From Woeseiaceae bacterium (GTDB lineage Bacteria; Pseudomonadota; Gammaproteobacteria; Steroidobacterales; Woeseiaceae): a stretch of 64,000 bases of DNA. Of the stretch, positions 9,202 through 18,505 are shown in pieces (position 1 is the stretch's first letter; the number at the start of each line of letters is the position of its first letter). The stretch lies in assembly GCA_028277185.1 (NCBI GenBank), contig JANQGQ010000009.1, positions 1 to 64,000 of the forward strand, read 5' to 3'. The notes under the pieces were generated by a model. It was not told the origin of the DNA, did no database searches, and saw nothing but the letters and a program-made list of their open reading frames with translations. The position numbers were made by a program, and so were the translations under genes.

Positions 9202-9525
9202 ATGACGTTCAAAACCCTGCTCGATACCTGGTCGAGCGAGATACGACCGCGAGAAACCGAAGAAACCTACGAGATCCGCCTGCCGGTCGACGATGCCGCG
9301 CGCATCCATGCGCTGGCAGAGCTGTTTCCCGCGGTGGACCGCGAACGGATCATTACCGATTTATTGTCACATGCGCTCGACCGGCTCGAAGCGGCAATCC
9401 CGTACGAGCCCGGCGCAGAGGTCATCCGCGAAGACGAGTTTGGCGACCCTGTGTATGCCGACGAGGGGCTGACGCCGAAGTTTCGCGAACTGGTTCAGTC
9501 GCACAAGGCAACGCTCGAGCGCTAG
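9202..9525 (+). CDS. Small conserved protein, function unknown
   Basis: A 107-residue soluble protein (MTFKTLLDTWSSEIRPRETE at the start) with no signal peptide or membrane segment. The body has ETYEIRLPVDDAARIHALAE followed by a helical stretch (DRERIITDLLSHALDRLEAA) that resembles ribbon-helix-helix or antitoxin-like layouts, and an acidic C-terminal part with REDEFGDPVYADEG. Similar small proteins occur in Pseudomonas and relatives, where I recall unsupported pilus-related names; I would not transfer those. It sits four bases upstream of yajQ and is probably cotranscribed with it. Confidence 0.8.
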   Translation: MTFKTLLDTWSSEIRPRETEETYEIRLPVDDAARIHALAELFPAVDRERIITDLLSHALDRLEAAIPYEPGAEVIREDEFGDPVYADEGLTPKFRELVQSHKATLER

Positions 9526-9529
9526 CGCA

Positions 9530-10012
9530 GTGCCCTCCTTCGACGTGGTCAGCGATTTCGACGCGCAGGAAGCCCGTAACGCGGTGGATCAGGCCAATCG
9601 CGAAGTAAACCAGCGCTTCGACTTCAAAGGGACCGGCTCGGTCTTCGAGTTCGACGACCCGGCCGTCATGCTGAAATCACAGAGCGATTTTCAACTCAGG
9701 CAGATGGCCGACATCCTGCACCAGAAGCTCACGAAGCGCGGCATCGACATCGCGTGCATCGACGCGGGAGAGCCCGAGATAACGGGCAGCGAGGCGCGCC
9801 AGCAGCTGATCCTCCGGCGCGGTATCGATTCGGATCTGGCCCGCAAGCTGGTCAAACTCGTGAAAGGCAGCAAGCTCAAAGTGCAGGCTGCGATCCAGGG
9901 GGACAAGCTGCGCGTCAGCGGCAAGAAGCGCGACGACCTTCAGGCGGCGATCCGGCTCCTCAAGGAATTTGAAACGGACTTGCCGCTACAGTACGAAAAC
10001 TTCCGCGACTGA
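9530..10012 (+). CDS. yajQ: YajQ-family nucleotide-binding protein
   Basis: YajQ (160 aa) is a two-domain ferredoxin-like protein; members bind nucleotides, including cyclic di-GMP in Xanthomonas and Pseudomonas, and influence gene expression. The N-terminal MPSFDVVSDFDAQEARNAVD and the RFDFKGTGS segment are diagnostic, as is GSKLKVQAAIQGDKLRVSGK in the second half. Full length for the family. The start is GTG at 9530, four bases after the upstream stop, and ppc begins six bases downstream, so these form a compact plus-strand unit. A role in cyclic di-GMP signalling, perhaps towards the type IV pili encoded at 26.7-31.7 kb, is inference only. Confidence 0.95.
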   Translation: MPSFDVVSDFDAQEARNAVDQANREVNQRFDFKGTGSVFEFDDPAVMLKSQSDFQLRQMADILHQKLTKRGIDIACIDAGEPEITGSEARQQLILRRGIDSDLARKLVKLVKGSKLKVQAAIQGDKLRVSGKKRDDLQAAIRLLKEFETDLPLQYENFRD

Positions 10013-10017
10013 CGCTT

Positions 10018-12759
10018 ATGCTGCATCAGAACGTCACCGGGCCGCGCCGCCAGGACATTCGCTTCTCCGACAAGGAGCAGGCGCTGCGCGACGACGTCCG
10101 CACCCTGGGCGCCATGGTCGGCGAGCTGATTCGCGAGCAGGGCGGCGAGGAACTGTTCGAGTTCGTCGAAACCGCGAGGCTCCGTGCCATCCGCCGGCGC
10201 GAAAACAATGAGCTGCCCGGAGAAGAGCTCGGCGACCTGATTCACGACCTGGACCCCGGGTTCGCGCTGAGCGTCATCCGCAGCTTCTCGACATACTTCC
10301 AGATGGTGAATACGGCCGAGAAGGTGCACCGTATTCGCCGCCGCCGCGAATACCTTCGCGATGTCGGCCAGCACCAGCCCGGCGGCCTCGAAGACATACT
10401 GCTGCGTCTCAAGGCAAGCGGCACGGATCTCGACGGCGTCACGAAGCTTCTGGGCCGGCTCAGGATCGAACCCGTCTTCACGGCGCATCCGACGGAGCCG
10501 ACGCGCCGCACGATTCTGCGCAAGGAGCAGGAGATCGTCCGACACCTGGTCGAGCTGCTGAATCCTACGATGACGCCGCAGGAAGAGTACGCGGCCTTGC
10601 AGAACATCCGCCTGCTCATGACGACCGGCTGGCAGACCGATGAGCATCCGTCAGAACAAATGACGGTCGCCGACGAACTCGAACACATCCTGTTCTTCGT
10701 CACCGACGTGCTGTACCGGGCCATGCCGGTGTTCTACGAGGACGTCGAAGCCGCACTCGAGCGCATCTACGGCGAAGCCGGGTCTCAGGTGCGGGTCCCC
10801 CGGATCGTGCGCTTCTCGTCCTGGGTGGGCGGCGACATGGACGGCAACCCCAACGTCAACGCGAAGACGATTCGCGCGACGCTGGCGCGGCAGCGCTGTC
10901 TGATCCTCGACCTCTACTACAACGAATGCGGCAAGCTCTCGACCAAGCTCAGCCAGTCGAGCAACCGCGTCGGCGTGAACGGCGAGCTACTCGAGCGTAT
11001 CGAGGAGTATCGCGAGGTATTCCAGAACGCGTTTCACGCGGTTCCCTTAAGGCACCGGGACATGCCGTACCGGGTCTTCCTGCGCCTCGTACAGGAACGT
11101 CTTCAGTCCACCTACGACGACGACATATTCCCCTACGAGCGGGTCGAGCAGTTCGAGGACGACATCCGGGTGCTGGCCGACAGCCTCGCGGCGCACAACG
11201 GCGCGCACGCGGGCCTGTTCGCGATTCGCCGGCTGCTGCGCCGGATCGAGACCTTCGGTTTCCATTTGGTCACGCTGGACGTACGCCAGGACGCCGAGGT
11301 GCACCGCAGCGTCGTCGGCGAATGCCTCGGCATCGAGGACTGGGACGAATGGAGCGCCGGGGACCGGGCGGCGCGCATCGTCCAGGCCATCGACAGCAAG
11401 GAAGGCGCACCGCAGAACCTGAGTCCCCAGGCACGCAAGACGATCGCCGTCTTTCAGGCCATCGGCTTTTGTCAACGTAAGTACGGGCGGCGCGCGATAG
11501 GTCCGTTCGTCGTGAGCATGACGCAAGGCGCCGACGACATACTGTCCGTGCTGCTGCTTGCCGAATGGGGGGAGCTGCACAACAAGCGCGGCGACGTACC
11601 GCTCGATATCGCCCCGCTGCTCGAGACCGTCGAGGATCTGAAGCAGGGCACGGCGATCCTCAACAACCTGCTCGATACGGAGCGCTACCTGCTGCACCTC
11701 GACCGGCGCCTGAAGCGGCAGATGGTCATGGTGGGCTACTCCGACAGCAACAAGGACGGCGGCCTCGCCTCCGCGCGCTGGGCGCTGCAGAACGCACAGA
11801 TCGAACTCGTCAAAACGATGGAGTCGCACGACATCGAATTGATGCTGTTCCACGGCCGCGGGGGCACGATCAGCCGCGGCGGCAGCAAGACCCATGTGGC
11901 CGTGCTCGGCGCGCCGCCCGGCACGGTCAACGGCCGCCTGCGCGTGACCGAGCAGGGCGAGATCATCAACGAGAAGTACGGGCTTCGCGGTATCGCGCTC
12001 AGAACGCTCGAACAGGTCACCGGCTCTGTCGCGCTTGCAACGGCGATGCCGCACCATCGCGGCAACGACCAGCCCGAGTGGCACACGATGATGAACGTCG
12101 TCGCCGAGGAAAGCCGCAAGGCCTACCGCGAACTCGTCTACGAATCACCGCGCTTCTACGACTACTTCCGCGCCGCGACGCCCATCGACCTGATCGAACG
12201 CATGCGCATAGGCTCCCGGCCGGCGTCGAGGCGCAAGAAACCCGGCATCGACTCGCTGCGGGCGATTCCCTGGGTATTTGCCTGGACACAGGCGCGGTAC
12301 GTGCTGCCGGGGTGGTTTGGCTTCGGAACGGGCCTCGAACGGGCGGCCGCACGCTTCGACGACGCCGCCTTTCGCGGCATGTTCATGGAATGGCACTTCA
12401 TGCGGGCGCTGTGCGCCGACGCGGAGATGGTCCTGTCGAAGGCCGATCTCGGCATCGCGGAGCTCTACTCGCAACTCGCGGGCGAACTGCACGAAGAGTT
12501 CTTTCCGCTCATCGAGGCCGAGTACGAACGACTGCGCAATCTGATACTCGAGTACTCGGAAACCGAATCGCTGCTCGAAGGCGACACCACGCTGCAGCGC
12601 GCGATCATGCTGCGAAACCCCTACGTCGACCCGATGAGCCTGATGCAGGTCGACCTGCTGGCCCGCTGGCGCCGCGAAGGCCGTCAGGAGGGCCCGGTTT
12701 TCGACGCCCTGCTCGCCAGCGTCAACGGCATCGCGCAAGGACTGCAGAACACGGGGTAA
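10018..12759 (+). CDS. ppc: Phosphoenolpyruvate carboxylase
   Basis: Ppc (913 aa) carboxylates PEP with bicarbonate to oxaloacetate, an anaplerotic feed to the TCA cycle and to aspartate-family amino acids. Catalytic signatures are intact: VFTAHPTEPTRRT with His157, FSSWVGGDMDGNPNV, MVGYSDSNKDGG, the mobile loop LFHGRGGTISRGG, and the C-terminal MLRNPYVDPM. The C terminus ends in NTG as in most bacterial enzymes. Length is slightly above the E. coli enzyme (883). It follows yajQ by five bases. The gene ends in a hairpin shared with the convergent nitroreductase gene. Confidence 0.98.
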   Translation: MLHQNVTGPRRQDIRFSDKEQALRDDVRTLGAMVGELIREQGGEELFEFVETARLRAIRRRENNELPGEELGDLIHDLDPGFALSVIRSFSTYFQMVNTAEKVHRIRRRREYLRDVGQHQPGGLEDILLRLKASGTDLDGVTKLLGRLRIEPVFTAHPTEPTRRTILRKEQEIVRHLVELLNPTMTPQEEYAALQNIRLLMTTGWQTDEHPSEQMTVADELEHILFFVTDVLYRAMPVFYEDVEAALERIYGEAGSQVRVPRIVRFSSWVGGDMDGNPNVNAKTIRATLARQRCLILDLYYNECGKLSTKLSQSSNRVGVNGELLERIEEYREVFQNAFHAVPLRHRDMPYRVFLRLVQERLQSTYDDDIFPYERVEQFEDDIRVLADSLAAHNGAHAGLFAIRRLLRRIETFGFHLVTLDVRQDAEVHRSVVGECLGIEDWDEWSAGDRAARIVQAIDSKEGAPQNLSPQARKTIAVFQAIGFCQRKYGRRAIGPFVVSMTQGADDILSVLLLAEWGELHNKRGDVPLDIAPLLETVEDLKQGTAILNNLLDTERYLLHLDRRLKRQMVMVGYSDSNKDGGLASARWALQNAQIELVKTMESHDIELMLFHGRGGTISRGGSKTHVAVLGAPPGTVNGRLRVTEQGEIINEKYGLRGIALRTLEQVTGSVALATAMPHHRGNDQPEWHTMMNVVAEESRKAYRELVYESPRFYDYFRAATPIDLIERMRIGSRPASRRKKPGIDSLRAIPWVFAWTQARYVLPGWFGFGTGLERAAARFDDAAFRGMFMEWHFMRALCADAEMVLSKADLGIAELYSQLAGELHEEFFPLIEAEYERLRNLILEYSETESLLEGDTTLQRAIMLRNPYVDPMSLMQVDLLARWRREGRQEGPVFDALLASVNGIAQGLQNTG

Positions 12760-12782
12760 GCGTAAGCGCCTCGCTTACGTTT
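12758..12782. terminator. Probable bidirectional terminator between ppc and nitroreductase
   Basis: AAGCGTAAGCG pairs with CGCTTACGTTT around a CCT loop: an 11-bp stem with one G-T pair, A-rich on one flank and T-rich on the other. It lies exactly between two convergent genes and overlaps both stop regions (ppc TAA at 12757-12759, nitroreductase TAA at 12777-12775). The T-tract is short, so termination strength is uncertain. Confidence 0.65.
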
Positions 12783-13449
12783 CGATGAACGTCGCGAACT
12801 GGTCGAGCGGCTTCCGCGAAATATCCGGAACCTCGCAGTCCTCCGCCGGGTAGCCGGCGACCAGCAGCAGAAACGGCCGTTCCGTCTTGGGCCGCCCCAG
12901 GATCTCGTTCAGGAACTTCATCGGACTCGGCGTATGCGTGAGCGTGGCGAGGCCGGCCTCGTGCAGCGCCGTAATCAGGATACCCGTGGCGATCCCGGTC
13001 GACTCGGTGGGGTAGTAGTGCTTCACTTTCCCGCCCTGCTCGTCCTCGCCGTATTTCCTGAGGAAAATCGCGATGAGCCACGGCGCGATTTCGAGAAACG
13101 GCTTGTTCGCGTCCGTGCCGAAGGGCTTCAGCGCATCGAGCCATTCGTCCGACGCCCGGCGACCGTAGAATTCACGCTCTTCCTCCTCCGCGGCCTCCCG
13201 GATGCGGCGCTTGGTGTCGGCCCCGCTCACGGCGACGAAGTGCCAGGGCTGCATGTTCGCCCCGCTGGGCGCGGTACTGGCGGCCTTCAGCGCCGTCTCG
13301 ATGAGCTCGCGCGGCACCGCCCGGGCCGAGAACTCGCGCACGCTGCGCCGCCGGTCGACGTTGGCGTAGAACGCCGCCACCCGACGCTGCATCTCATCCG
13401 GCGGATACTCGCGGTACTCCTCGAACGGTCGTGTGATGTGTGCGCTCAT
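12775..13449 (-). CDS. Nitroreductase-family flavoprotein, iodotyrosine-deiodinase-like
   Basis: A 224-residue FMN oxidoreductase. RRSVREF near residue 33 and [14 protein letters not shown] near residue 62 are FMN-binding motifs of the nitroreductase fold. Several stretches match the iodotyrosine dehalogenase branch rather than Nfs[35 protein letters not shown], a [10 protein letters not shown] active-site lid region, [13 protein letters not shown], and the C-terminal [12 protein letters not shown]. Bacterial members dehalogenate halotyrosines or reduce unknown substrates. It lies four bases after ycgN on the same strand. No signal peptide is visible, so it should be cytoplasmic. Confidence 0.87.
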   Translation of the reverse strand: MSAHITRPFEEYREYPPDEMQRRVAAFYANVDRRRSVREFSARAVPRELIETALKAASTAPSGANMQPWHFVAVSGADTKRRIREAAEEEEREFYGRRASDEWLDALKPFGTDANKPFLEIAPWLIAIFLRKYGEDEQGGKVKHYYPTESTGIATGILITALHEAGLATLTHTPSPMKFLNEILGRPKTERPFLLLVAGYPAEDCEVPDISRKPLDQFATFIET

Positions 13450-13453
13450 CGGC

Positions 13454-13894
13454 TCAATCCCCGTCGTCGTTAAGCTGTTGCAGTATCGTCCAGTCGTCGG
13501 TGTCGCGCTCGGAGAGCATGCTGCCGCGCATCGAGATCCCGGCGCGGTGGACGGACTCGGGATCGCCCGTCAGTAGCGGGTGCCAGGCGGGCAGGTCTTT
13601 ACCCGCGGCCACGCGCCGGTAGGCGCAGCTTGCCGGCAACCACTCGAAGGCTTCGCCTTTGTCCAGAGTCAGATCGATGCAGTCGGCCACGCGGCGCACC
13701 CGGTTCGGGTAGTCGGTACAGCGGCAGCTCGACGTATCGAGCAGCCGGCAGGCGAGGTTCGTGTAGAAGATCTCGCCCGTTTCCTCCTCTTCGACCTTGT
13801 GCATGCAACACAGCGCACAGCCGTCGCAGAGAGACTCCCACTCCGCATCGCTCATCTCGGCCAGCGTCTTGTGTTTCCAGAAAGCATTCGTCAT
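13454..13894 (-). CDS. ycgN: YcgN-family cysteine-cluster protein (UPF0260)
   Basis: A 146-residue protein with the UPF0260 pattern: [20 protein letters not shown] at the N terminus, [11 protein letters not shown], a second cluster [19 protein letters not shown], then ADCIDLT and [13 protein letters not shown]. The conserved cysteines suggest a zinc or Fe-S site (CxxCxxxC type). The molecular role of the family is unknown. It is the first gene of a two-gene minus-strand unit with the nitroreductase and is divergent from the 2-hydroxyacid dehydrogenase, whose start lies 44 bases away. Confidence 0.93.
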   Translation of the reverse strand: MTNAFWKHKTLAEMSDAEWESLCDGCALCCMHKVEEEETGEIFYTNLACRLLDTSSCRCTDYPNRVRRVADCIDLTLDKGEAFEWLPASCAYRRVAAGKDLPAWHPLLTGDPESVHRAGISMRGSMLSERDTDDWTILQQLNDDGD

Positions 13895-13938
13895 CGTTGC
13901 CGATTGTGAACGCTGCCGGCGGACGGTGCCAGACTCTG

Positions 13939-14901
13939 GTGAAAGCGGTATTTCTCGACTTTGCGACGATGGGCGACGGTCTCGATCTCTCGCCCCTGAC
14001 CGACGTCGTACCCGATCTCGAGGTCTGGGACTCGACCGGAAACGACGAGATCGGCGCCCGCATCGCCGGCAAGACGCTCGTGTACACGAACAAGAACGTC
14101 CTCTCGGCGCCGCTTCTGTCCGCCGCTTCCGAACTCAGGTTCATCGGACTGACCGCAACGGGCACCGACAACATCGATCTCGACTTTGCGAAGACCAACG
14201 GCATTGCGGTCGCGAACATCCGCGCCTACTGCACAGCCTCGCTTGCGGAGCACGTGTTCGGCGTGCTGTTGATGCTAACCCACAAGCTCGATGCCTATCG
14301 CGACTCGGTCGCGGCGGGCGAGTGGCAGCGCGCCGGCCATCCGTTCCTGCTGGCGCACCCGATCCGCGAGCTGGCCGGAATGCGCCTCGGCGTCGTCGGC
14401 TACGGCGAGCTCGGCCGGGGCGTCGCGCGCCTTGCCGAGGCCTTCGGCATGGAGGTGCTCGTTTCGGCCAGGCCGGGAGAGACGACGATACCGTCGGACC
14501 GAACCGCGTTCGAAGATGTCGTTCGCGAGGCCGACGTGGTGACGCTGCACTGTCCGCTGACGGAGGCGACCCGTAACCTCTTCGGCGCCAGCGAGTTCGC
14601 AGCCATGAAGCAGAGTGCTCTGCTGATCAATACCGCCCGGGGCGGCCTCGTCGACTCGGCGGCTCTGAAAGAGGCGCTGGCCACCGGTGAGATCGCGGCA
14701 GCGGCCGTCGATGTGTTGCCGAAAGAGCCCCCGGCCGACGGCGATCCGCTGCTCGACTATCTCGCAAGCGGCAGCCGGAACCTGATCGTTACACCGCACA
14801 TCGCCTGGGCAAGCGCAGAAGCACGACAAAACGCTATCGACGAGCTGGCCCTGAACGCCGCGGCCTTTCTTCGCGGCGAGAAACGCTGCCGGGTCGTATA
14901 G
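13939..14901 (+). CDS. D-2-hydroxyacid dehydrogenase (glycerate/lactate type)
   Basis: A 320-residue NAD-dependent oxidoreductase. The Rossmann dinucleotide loop is MRLGVVGYGELGRGVARLAE (about residue 145). Catalytic residues are in INTARGGLVD (Arg), VDVLPKEPP (Glu) and TPHIAWAS (His). It resembles hydroxypyruvate reductase/glycerate dehydrogenase (HprA-like) more than SerA, having no ACT domain. The start is GTG at 13939 (VKAVFLDFATMGDGLDL), which begins exactly at the family N terminus; upstream in-frame sequence is antisense to ycgN. Substrate is not decided by sequence alone. Confidence 0.92.
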   Translation: MKAVFLDFATMGDGLDLSPLTDVVPDLEVWDSTGNDEIGARIAGKTLVYTNKNVLSAPLLSAASELRFIGLTATGTDNIDLDFAKTNGIAVANIRAYCTASLAEHVFGVLLMLTHKLDAYRDSVAAGEWQRAGHPFLLAHPIRELAGMRLGVVGYGELGRGVARLAEAFGMEVLVSARPGETTIPSDRTAFEDVVREADVVTLHCPLTEATRNLFGASEFAAMKQSALLINTARGGLVDSAALKEALATGEIAAAAVDVLPKEPPADGDPLLDYLASGSRNLIVTPHIAWASAEARQNAIDELALNAAAFLRGEKRCRVV

Positions 14902-14941
14902 AATCGGCGGTCAGCAGAATCACTACCCGAGGGGAAGACCA

Positions 14942-15523
14942 ATGAACGTTCTCGCGAAATCCGTCGCAACGATCCTGGCGTTGTTGCTCCTTGCAGGCTG
15001 CGCCACCAATAACATACGTTCGGACTTCGATCCGAGCGCGGACTTCGGCCAGTACCGAAGCTATAACTTCTACGACGATGCCGGGCCCGACGCCACCGAA
15101 TACCAGAGCTTCTTTTCGCGCTACATGATTGCGGCGATCTCGCGGGAGATGGATGCGCGCGGCTACACGAAAGCCGAAAATCCCGACCTGCTCATCAACT
15201 TCAACGCGATCCTGCGTGAGAAGACCGACGTTCGCACGGTCCCGGCCGGCCCCGGCTTCGGTCCCTACTACGGCTACCGCGGCGGATTCTACGATCCCTG
15301 GTACGGCTATCCCTACGGCTCCGAAACCTACGTCTCGCAGTACACCGAGGGCACCCTCAACATCGACCTGGTCGACGCAAAGCGCAAGACGCTGGTCTGG
15401 GAAGCCGTGGGCACGGGCCGCGTTTCGCAAAGCGATATCGAAAAGCTCGATGAGCGCGTAGATAGCGCGGTGGCCCGCTTCTTCCAGGAGTATCCGTTCA
15501 CGGCGGGCAACGGCGCACCGTAG
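14942..15523 (+). CDS. DUF4136 lipoprotein
   Basis: A 193-residue exported lipoprotein: signal peptide residues 1-19 with lipobox LLLAGC and acylated Cys20. The mature part fits DUF4136: YRSYNFYDDAG, then LLINFNAILREKTDVRTV, a Gly/Tyr/Pro-rich segment (GPYYGYRGGFYDPWYGYPYG), and GTLNIDLVDAKRKTLVWEA near the C terminus. Function of the family is unknown; it is expected in the periplasm or at the outer membrane. A good ribosome site (GAGGGG) lies eight bases before the ATG. Convergent with the NUDIX gene, separated by 30 bases. Confidence 0.9.
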   Translation: MNVLAKSVATILALLLLAGCATNNIRSDFDPSADFGQYRSYNFYDDAGPDATEYQSFFSRYMIAAISREMDARGYTKAENPDLLINFNAILREKTDVRTVPAGPGFGPYYGYRGGFYDPWYGYPYGSETYVSQYTEGTLNIDLVDAKRKTLVWEAVGTGRVSQSDIEKLDERVDSAVARFFQEYPFTAGNGAP

Positions 15524-15553
15524 GAACGACGACCGGACCGCTCCGGCAGGCGC

Positions 15554-15970
15554 TCACGCGCCGACGATCTGCCGGGCCCACCGTACGACCTCCCGAACCC
15601 TCGGGGCCGTGAGATCGTGCGCCTCGTCGAAGGTCACCCAGCGCCATTCGTGGTGCTCGGGCTCGCCGGTCTCGGGTGAAGGGCCCAGCACGACGTCCGC
15701 CGTCTGCGTCTCCGCAAGATAGTAGCGCGCGGTCTTACCGCGGCTATAAGGGCCGGTTTCGGTGAAACGATCCTCCCAGAGAAAAGCCAGATCGCCGATG
15801 CCGGTCTCCTCGCGGACCTCCCGCACGGCCGTCTCGAGCGGCATCTCGGCGTCCTCGCGGATGCCTTTCGGGAAGTCCCAGTGATGATACGCCCTCAGCA
15901 ATAGCGTCAGCCACGAGGGGCCGTCGCGGCGAACGACCACGACCCCACAGGACAACTTCGCTTCAGCCAT
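15554..15970 (-). CDS. NUDIX hydrolase, diadenosine tetraphosphatase-like
   Basis: A 138-residue NUDIX protein. The box reads GIREDAEMPLETAVREVREE followed by TGI, matching GX5EX7REUXEEXGU. The N-terminal SCGVVVVRR and HHWDFPKG around the substrate site match the asymmetrical Ap4A hydrolase branch (MutT/bis-nucleosyl tetraphosphatase), which also acts on mRNA caps or NTPs. It follows ybbP on the same strand with a 36-base gap, so it may be cotranscribed with the ybbAP transporter. Substrate is predicted by family only. Confidence 0.9.
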   Translation of the reverse strand: MAEAKLSCGVVVVRRDGPSWLTLLLRAYHHWDFPKGIREDAEMPLETAVREVREETGIGDLAFLWEDRFTETGPYSRGKTARYYLAETQTADVVLGPSPETGEPEHHEWRWVTFDEAHDLTAPRVREVVRWARQIVGA

Positions 15971-16006
15971 TTCGCTCGAGGGCCGGCAACGCTACGAGCG
16001 CAGTCC

Positions 16007-18505
16007 TTAGTTCGCGGCGCCGCGGAGGATCTCGGTCGGCGCCGCGTTGATCGCCCCGCGCGCCGCGAAAAAACCGCTGACCGAAACGATCGCCACCCCG
16101 GCGCCCAGACCGGCAAGCCACAGGACCGGGCTGAAGCTGTAGGGCAGCTCGAAAAGTTGCGCGGCGACGACGGCGGCGAGCACCGAGGCGCCCGCGGCCG
16201 CGAGGAAACCCGCGGCAAGACCCAATGCCGCAAACTCGGCCATGACGCCCGAGAACACGATGCGTTTGCGGGCGCCGAGCGCCCGCAGCATCGCGCTCTC
16301 GTAGCGGCGCTCGTCGATCGTAGACTGCACGGCCGCGAAGAGCACGGCAATGCCCGCCAACAGCGTAAACACGAACACGGCCTGCACCGCGAGGCTGGCC
16401 TTCTCGATGATCCCGCGCACCTGACTGATGATCGAATCGAGATCGATCACGGACACGCTGGGGTGCTGGCGCACGAGCCCCGCAAACACGGTCTTCTTCT
16501 CAGCCGGCACGCGGAGGCTCGAAATAAAGCTCGTCGGATAGCCGTCGAGGGAACCCGGTGAGAACACGAGGAAGAAGTTGGGCTGGAAGGAATCCCAGTT
16601 CACCTTGCGCACGCTCGATATCGTCGCCTCGAGGGTCTGGCCCGCAACCGTGAACTCGAGCACGTCGCCGATGCCGAGCCCGGTCTCCGCGGCGACTTCT
16701 TCTTCGATCGAGACGAGCGGCGCGCCGCTATAGTCGGCTGGCCACCACTCACCGGCGACCAGCTCATTGCTTGCGGCAAGCTCGGCCGAGAACGACAGGT
16801 TTTGCTCGCGGCTCACGAACCAGCCGCCGTCTTCGTTGGGATACTCGAGTTCCTTGACCGACGTGCCGTTGATCGTCGTCATCCGCGCCCGAATCAGCGG
16901 GTCGAAGCGCGGCACGGGTATCGCTTCGGCGTCGAATATCGCCGCGATGGACTCGCGCTCGTCGGGCTGTATGTTGATCATGAAATGATTCGGCGCACTG
17001 TCGTCCAGCGTTTGCCGCCAGTTCTCGAGGAGATCCGTGCGGACCAGCGTCAGCAGGAGGAGCACGGTCAGGCCCAGTCCGAAGCCCACGACCTGCACGG
17101 CGCTCGACGGGCCGCGGCGGGCCACATTGGCCAGGCCGTAGCGCCAGGCGACACCGACGCCCGAGCGAAACCGCCCGAGCAGCGCGACGAGTCCGCGGCC
17201 CACGGCGTACAGCGCAAGCGAAATGACCGCGATGCCGCCTAAGAGGATCGCGAGTAGCGCCGGATCGCCGACCGAACCGTAGAGGAGCGCGGCGACCGCC
17301 AGAAGCGCGAGCGCGGCGACCGCCAGGCGCGACGGGCTCGGCGCCATCGCATCGTGGCGCAGCACCCGGAGCGGCGGCGTGTCCTTGAGCTGCAGGAGCG
17401 ACGGCAGCGCGAATCCGAGCAGCAGCACGAGCGCGCTGCCGGAAGCAAGCAGCACGGGCTTGAGGCCGGGATCCGGCAGGTCGCCCTGAATCAGATCCGC
17501 CAGCACGATCGACAGCGCTCCTTCGGCCGCGAAACCCGCGGCACTTCCGACCGCGACACCGATTACGCCGAGCGCGAACAGCTGCAGCACCGACACGCCG
17601 ATGACGAAGCCTTGCGTCGCACCGAGACTTTTCATGAGCGCCACGGCATCCATGCGCCGCTCGGCGAAGCGCCGCGCCGACATGGCAATCGCCACGGCGC
17701 TGAGCAAGAGGCTGATCACGGCCGTCAGCGACAGGAAGCGCTCGGCGCGCTCGGCGGCCTGAAACGCCTGCTCGCCGCTCTCCTCGCGACTGCGCAGCCT
17801 GACCTCGTCCGGGAGCTGATCGTCTATCGCCTCGGCAAATGCGTCGACGGCATCCTCGCCGCCCGCGACCAACAGCGCATAGGCGACCCGGCTGCCCTCC
17901 GCGATCAGGCCGCTGCCCGGGATGTCGCCGATGTTCATCACCAGCGACGGCGCAAGCGAGGCGAAACCGATCGACTGGTCCGGCCGATACGTGAGCACCG
18001 CCGCCACCTCGAGTTCGAGCTCGCCGACCGCCATGCGCTCGCCGACCGCGGTGCCGAGGCGCGCAAGCAGCGCCGCATCGGCCCAGACCTCGCCGCGCGC
18101 CGGCACATCGTCGACCGCGCGCTGCTCCGTGAAGAGATCCGCCGACGTCCGCATCCGGCCGCGCAGCGGGTAGGCGGCGTCGACCGCCTTGATCGTCGCC
18201 AGCGCGCTCGAGTCCTCCGGGCCGAACACGACCGACGGAAAGGACAGGGTTTCCGAGGTCCGGAGCTCGTAGTCGGTGGCAAGCTCCCGCCATTCGTCGG
18301 GAACCGGTTCCGCGGAGCGGAGCCTCAGGTCTGCTGCAAGCACCTCGTTCGCCTGGCGCGCGACCGCCTTGCCGATTCGGTCCGTCAGAAACCCGACCGC
18401 GGTCAACGCCGCCACCGCGAGGACGACGGCCGCAAGCAGAACGAGGACCTCACCGGAGCGCAGCTCGCGGCCGAAACTTCGCGCGGCGAAGACGAGCGCC
18501 TTCAT
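16007..18505 (-). CDS. ybbP: ABC transporter permease, FtsX-like (YbbP type)
   Basis: An 832-residue inner-membrane protein with an N-terminal helix (MKALVFAARSFGRELRSGEV), a large periplasmic MacB-PCD-like region, and two FtsX permease modules, about residues 255-470 and 700-832. Near the second module are FTLLAGIAVLFAAVQSTIDE and RRYESAMLRALGARKRIVF; the latter is the cytoplasmic coupling loop. The architecture (about ten membrane helices, two FtsX domains in one chain) matches E. coli YbbP of the LolCDE/MacB superfamily. Its start overlaps the ATPase gene stop by four bases. The substrate is unknown; lipoprotein, lipid or stress-related extrusion are suggested for relatives. Confidence 0.92.
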   Translation of the reverse strand: MKALVFAARSFGRELRSGEVLVLLAAVVLAVAALTAVGFLTDRIGKAVARQANEVLAADLRLRSAEPVPDEWRELATDYELRTSETLSFPSVVFGPEDSSALATIKAVDAAYPLRGRMRTSADLFTEQRAVDDVPARGEVWADAALLARLGTAVGERMAVGELELEVAAVLTYRPDQSIGFASLAPSLVMNIGDIPGSGLIAEGSRVAYALLVAGGEDAVDAFAEAIDDQLPDEVRLRSREESGEQAFQAAERAERFLSLTAVISLLLSAVAIAMSARRFAERRMDAVALMKSLGATQGFVIGVSVLQLFALGVIGVAVGSAAGFAAEGALSIVLADLIQGDLPDPGLKPVLLASGSALVLLLGFALPSLLQLKDTPPLRVLRHDAMAPSPSRLAVAALALLAVAALLYGSVGDPALLAILLGGIAVISLALYAVGRGLVALLGRFRSGVGVAWRYGLANVARRGPSSAVQVVGFGLGLTVLLLLTLVRTDLLENWRQTLDDSAPNHFMINIQPDERESIAAIFDAEAIPVPRFDPLIRARMTTINGTSVKELEYPNEDGGWFVSREQNLSFSAELAASNELVAGEWWPADYSGAPLVSIEEEVAAETGLGIGDVLEFTVAGQTLEATISSVRKVNWDSFQPNFFLVFSPGSLDGYPTSFISSLRVPAEKKTVFAGLVRQHPSVSVIDLDSIISQVRGIIEKASLAVQAVFVFTLLAGIAVLFAAVQSTIDERRYESAMLRALGARKRIVFSGVMAEFAALGLAAGFLAAAGASVLAAVVAAQLFELPYSFSPVLWLAGLGAGVAIVSVSGFFAARGAINAAPTEILRGAAN

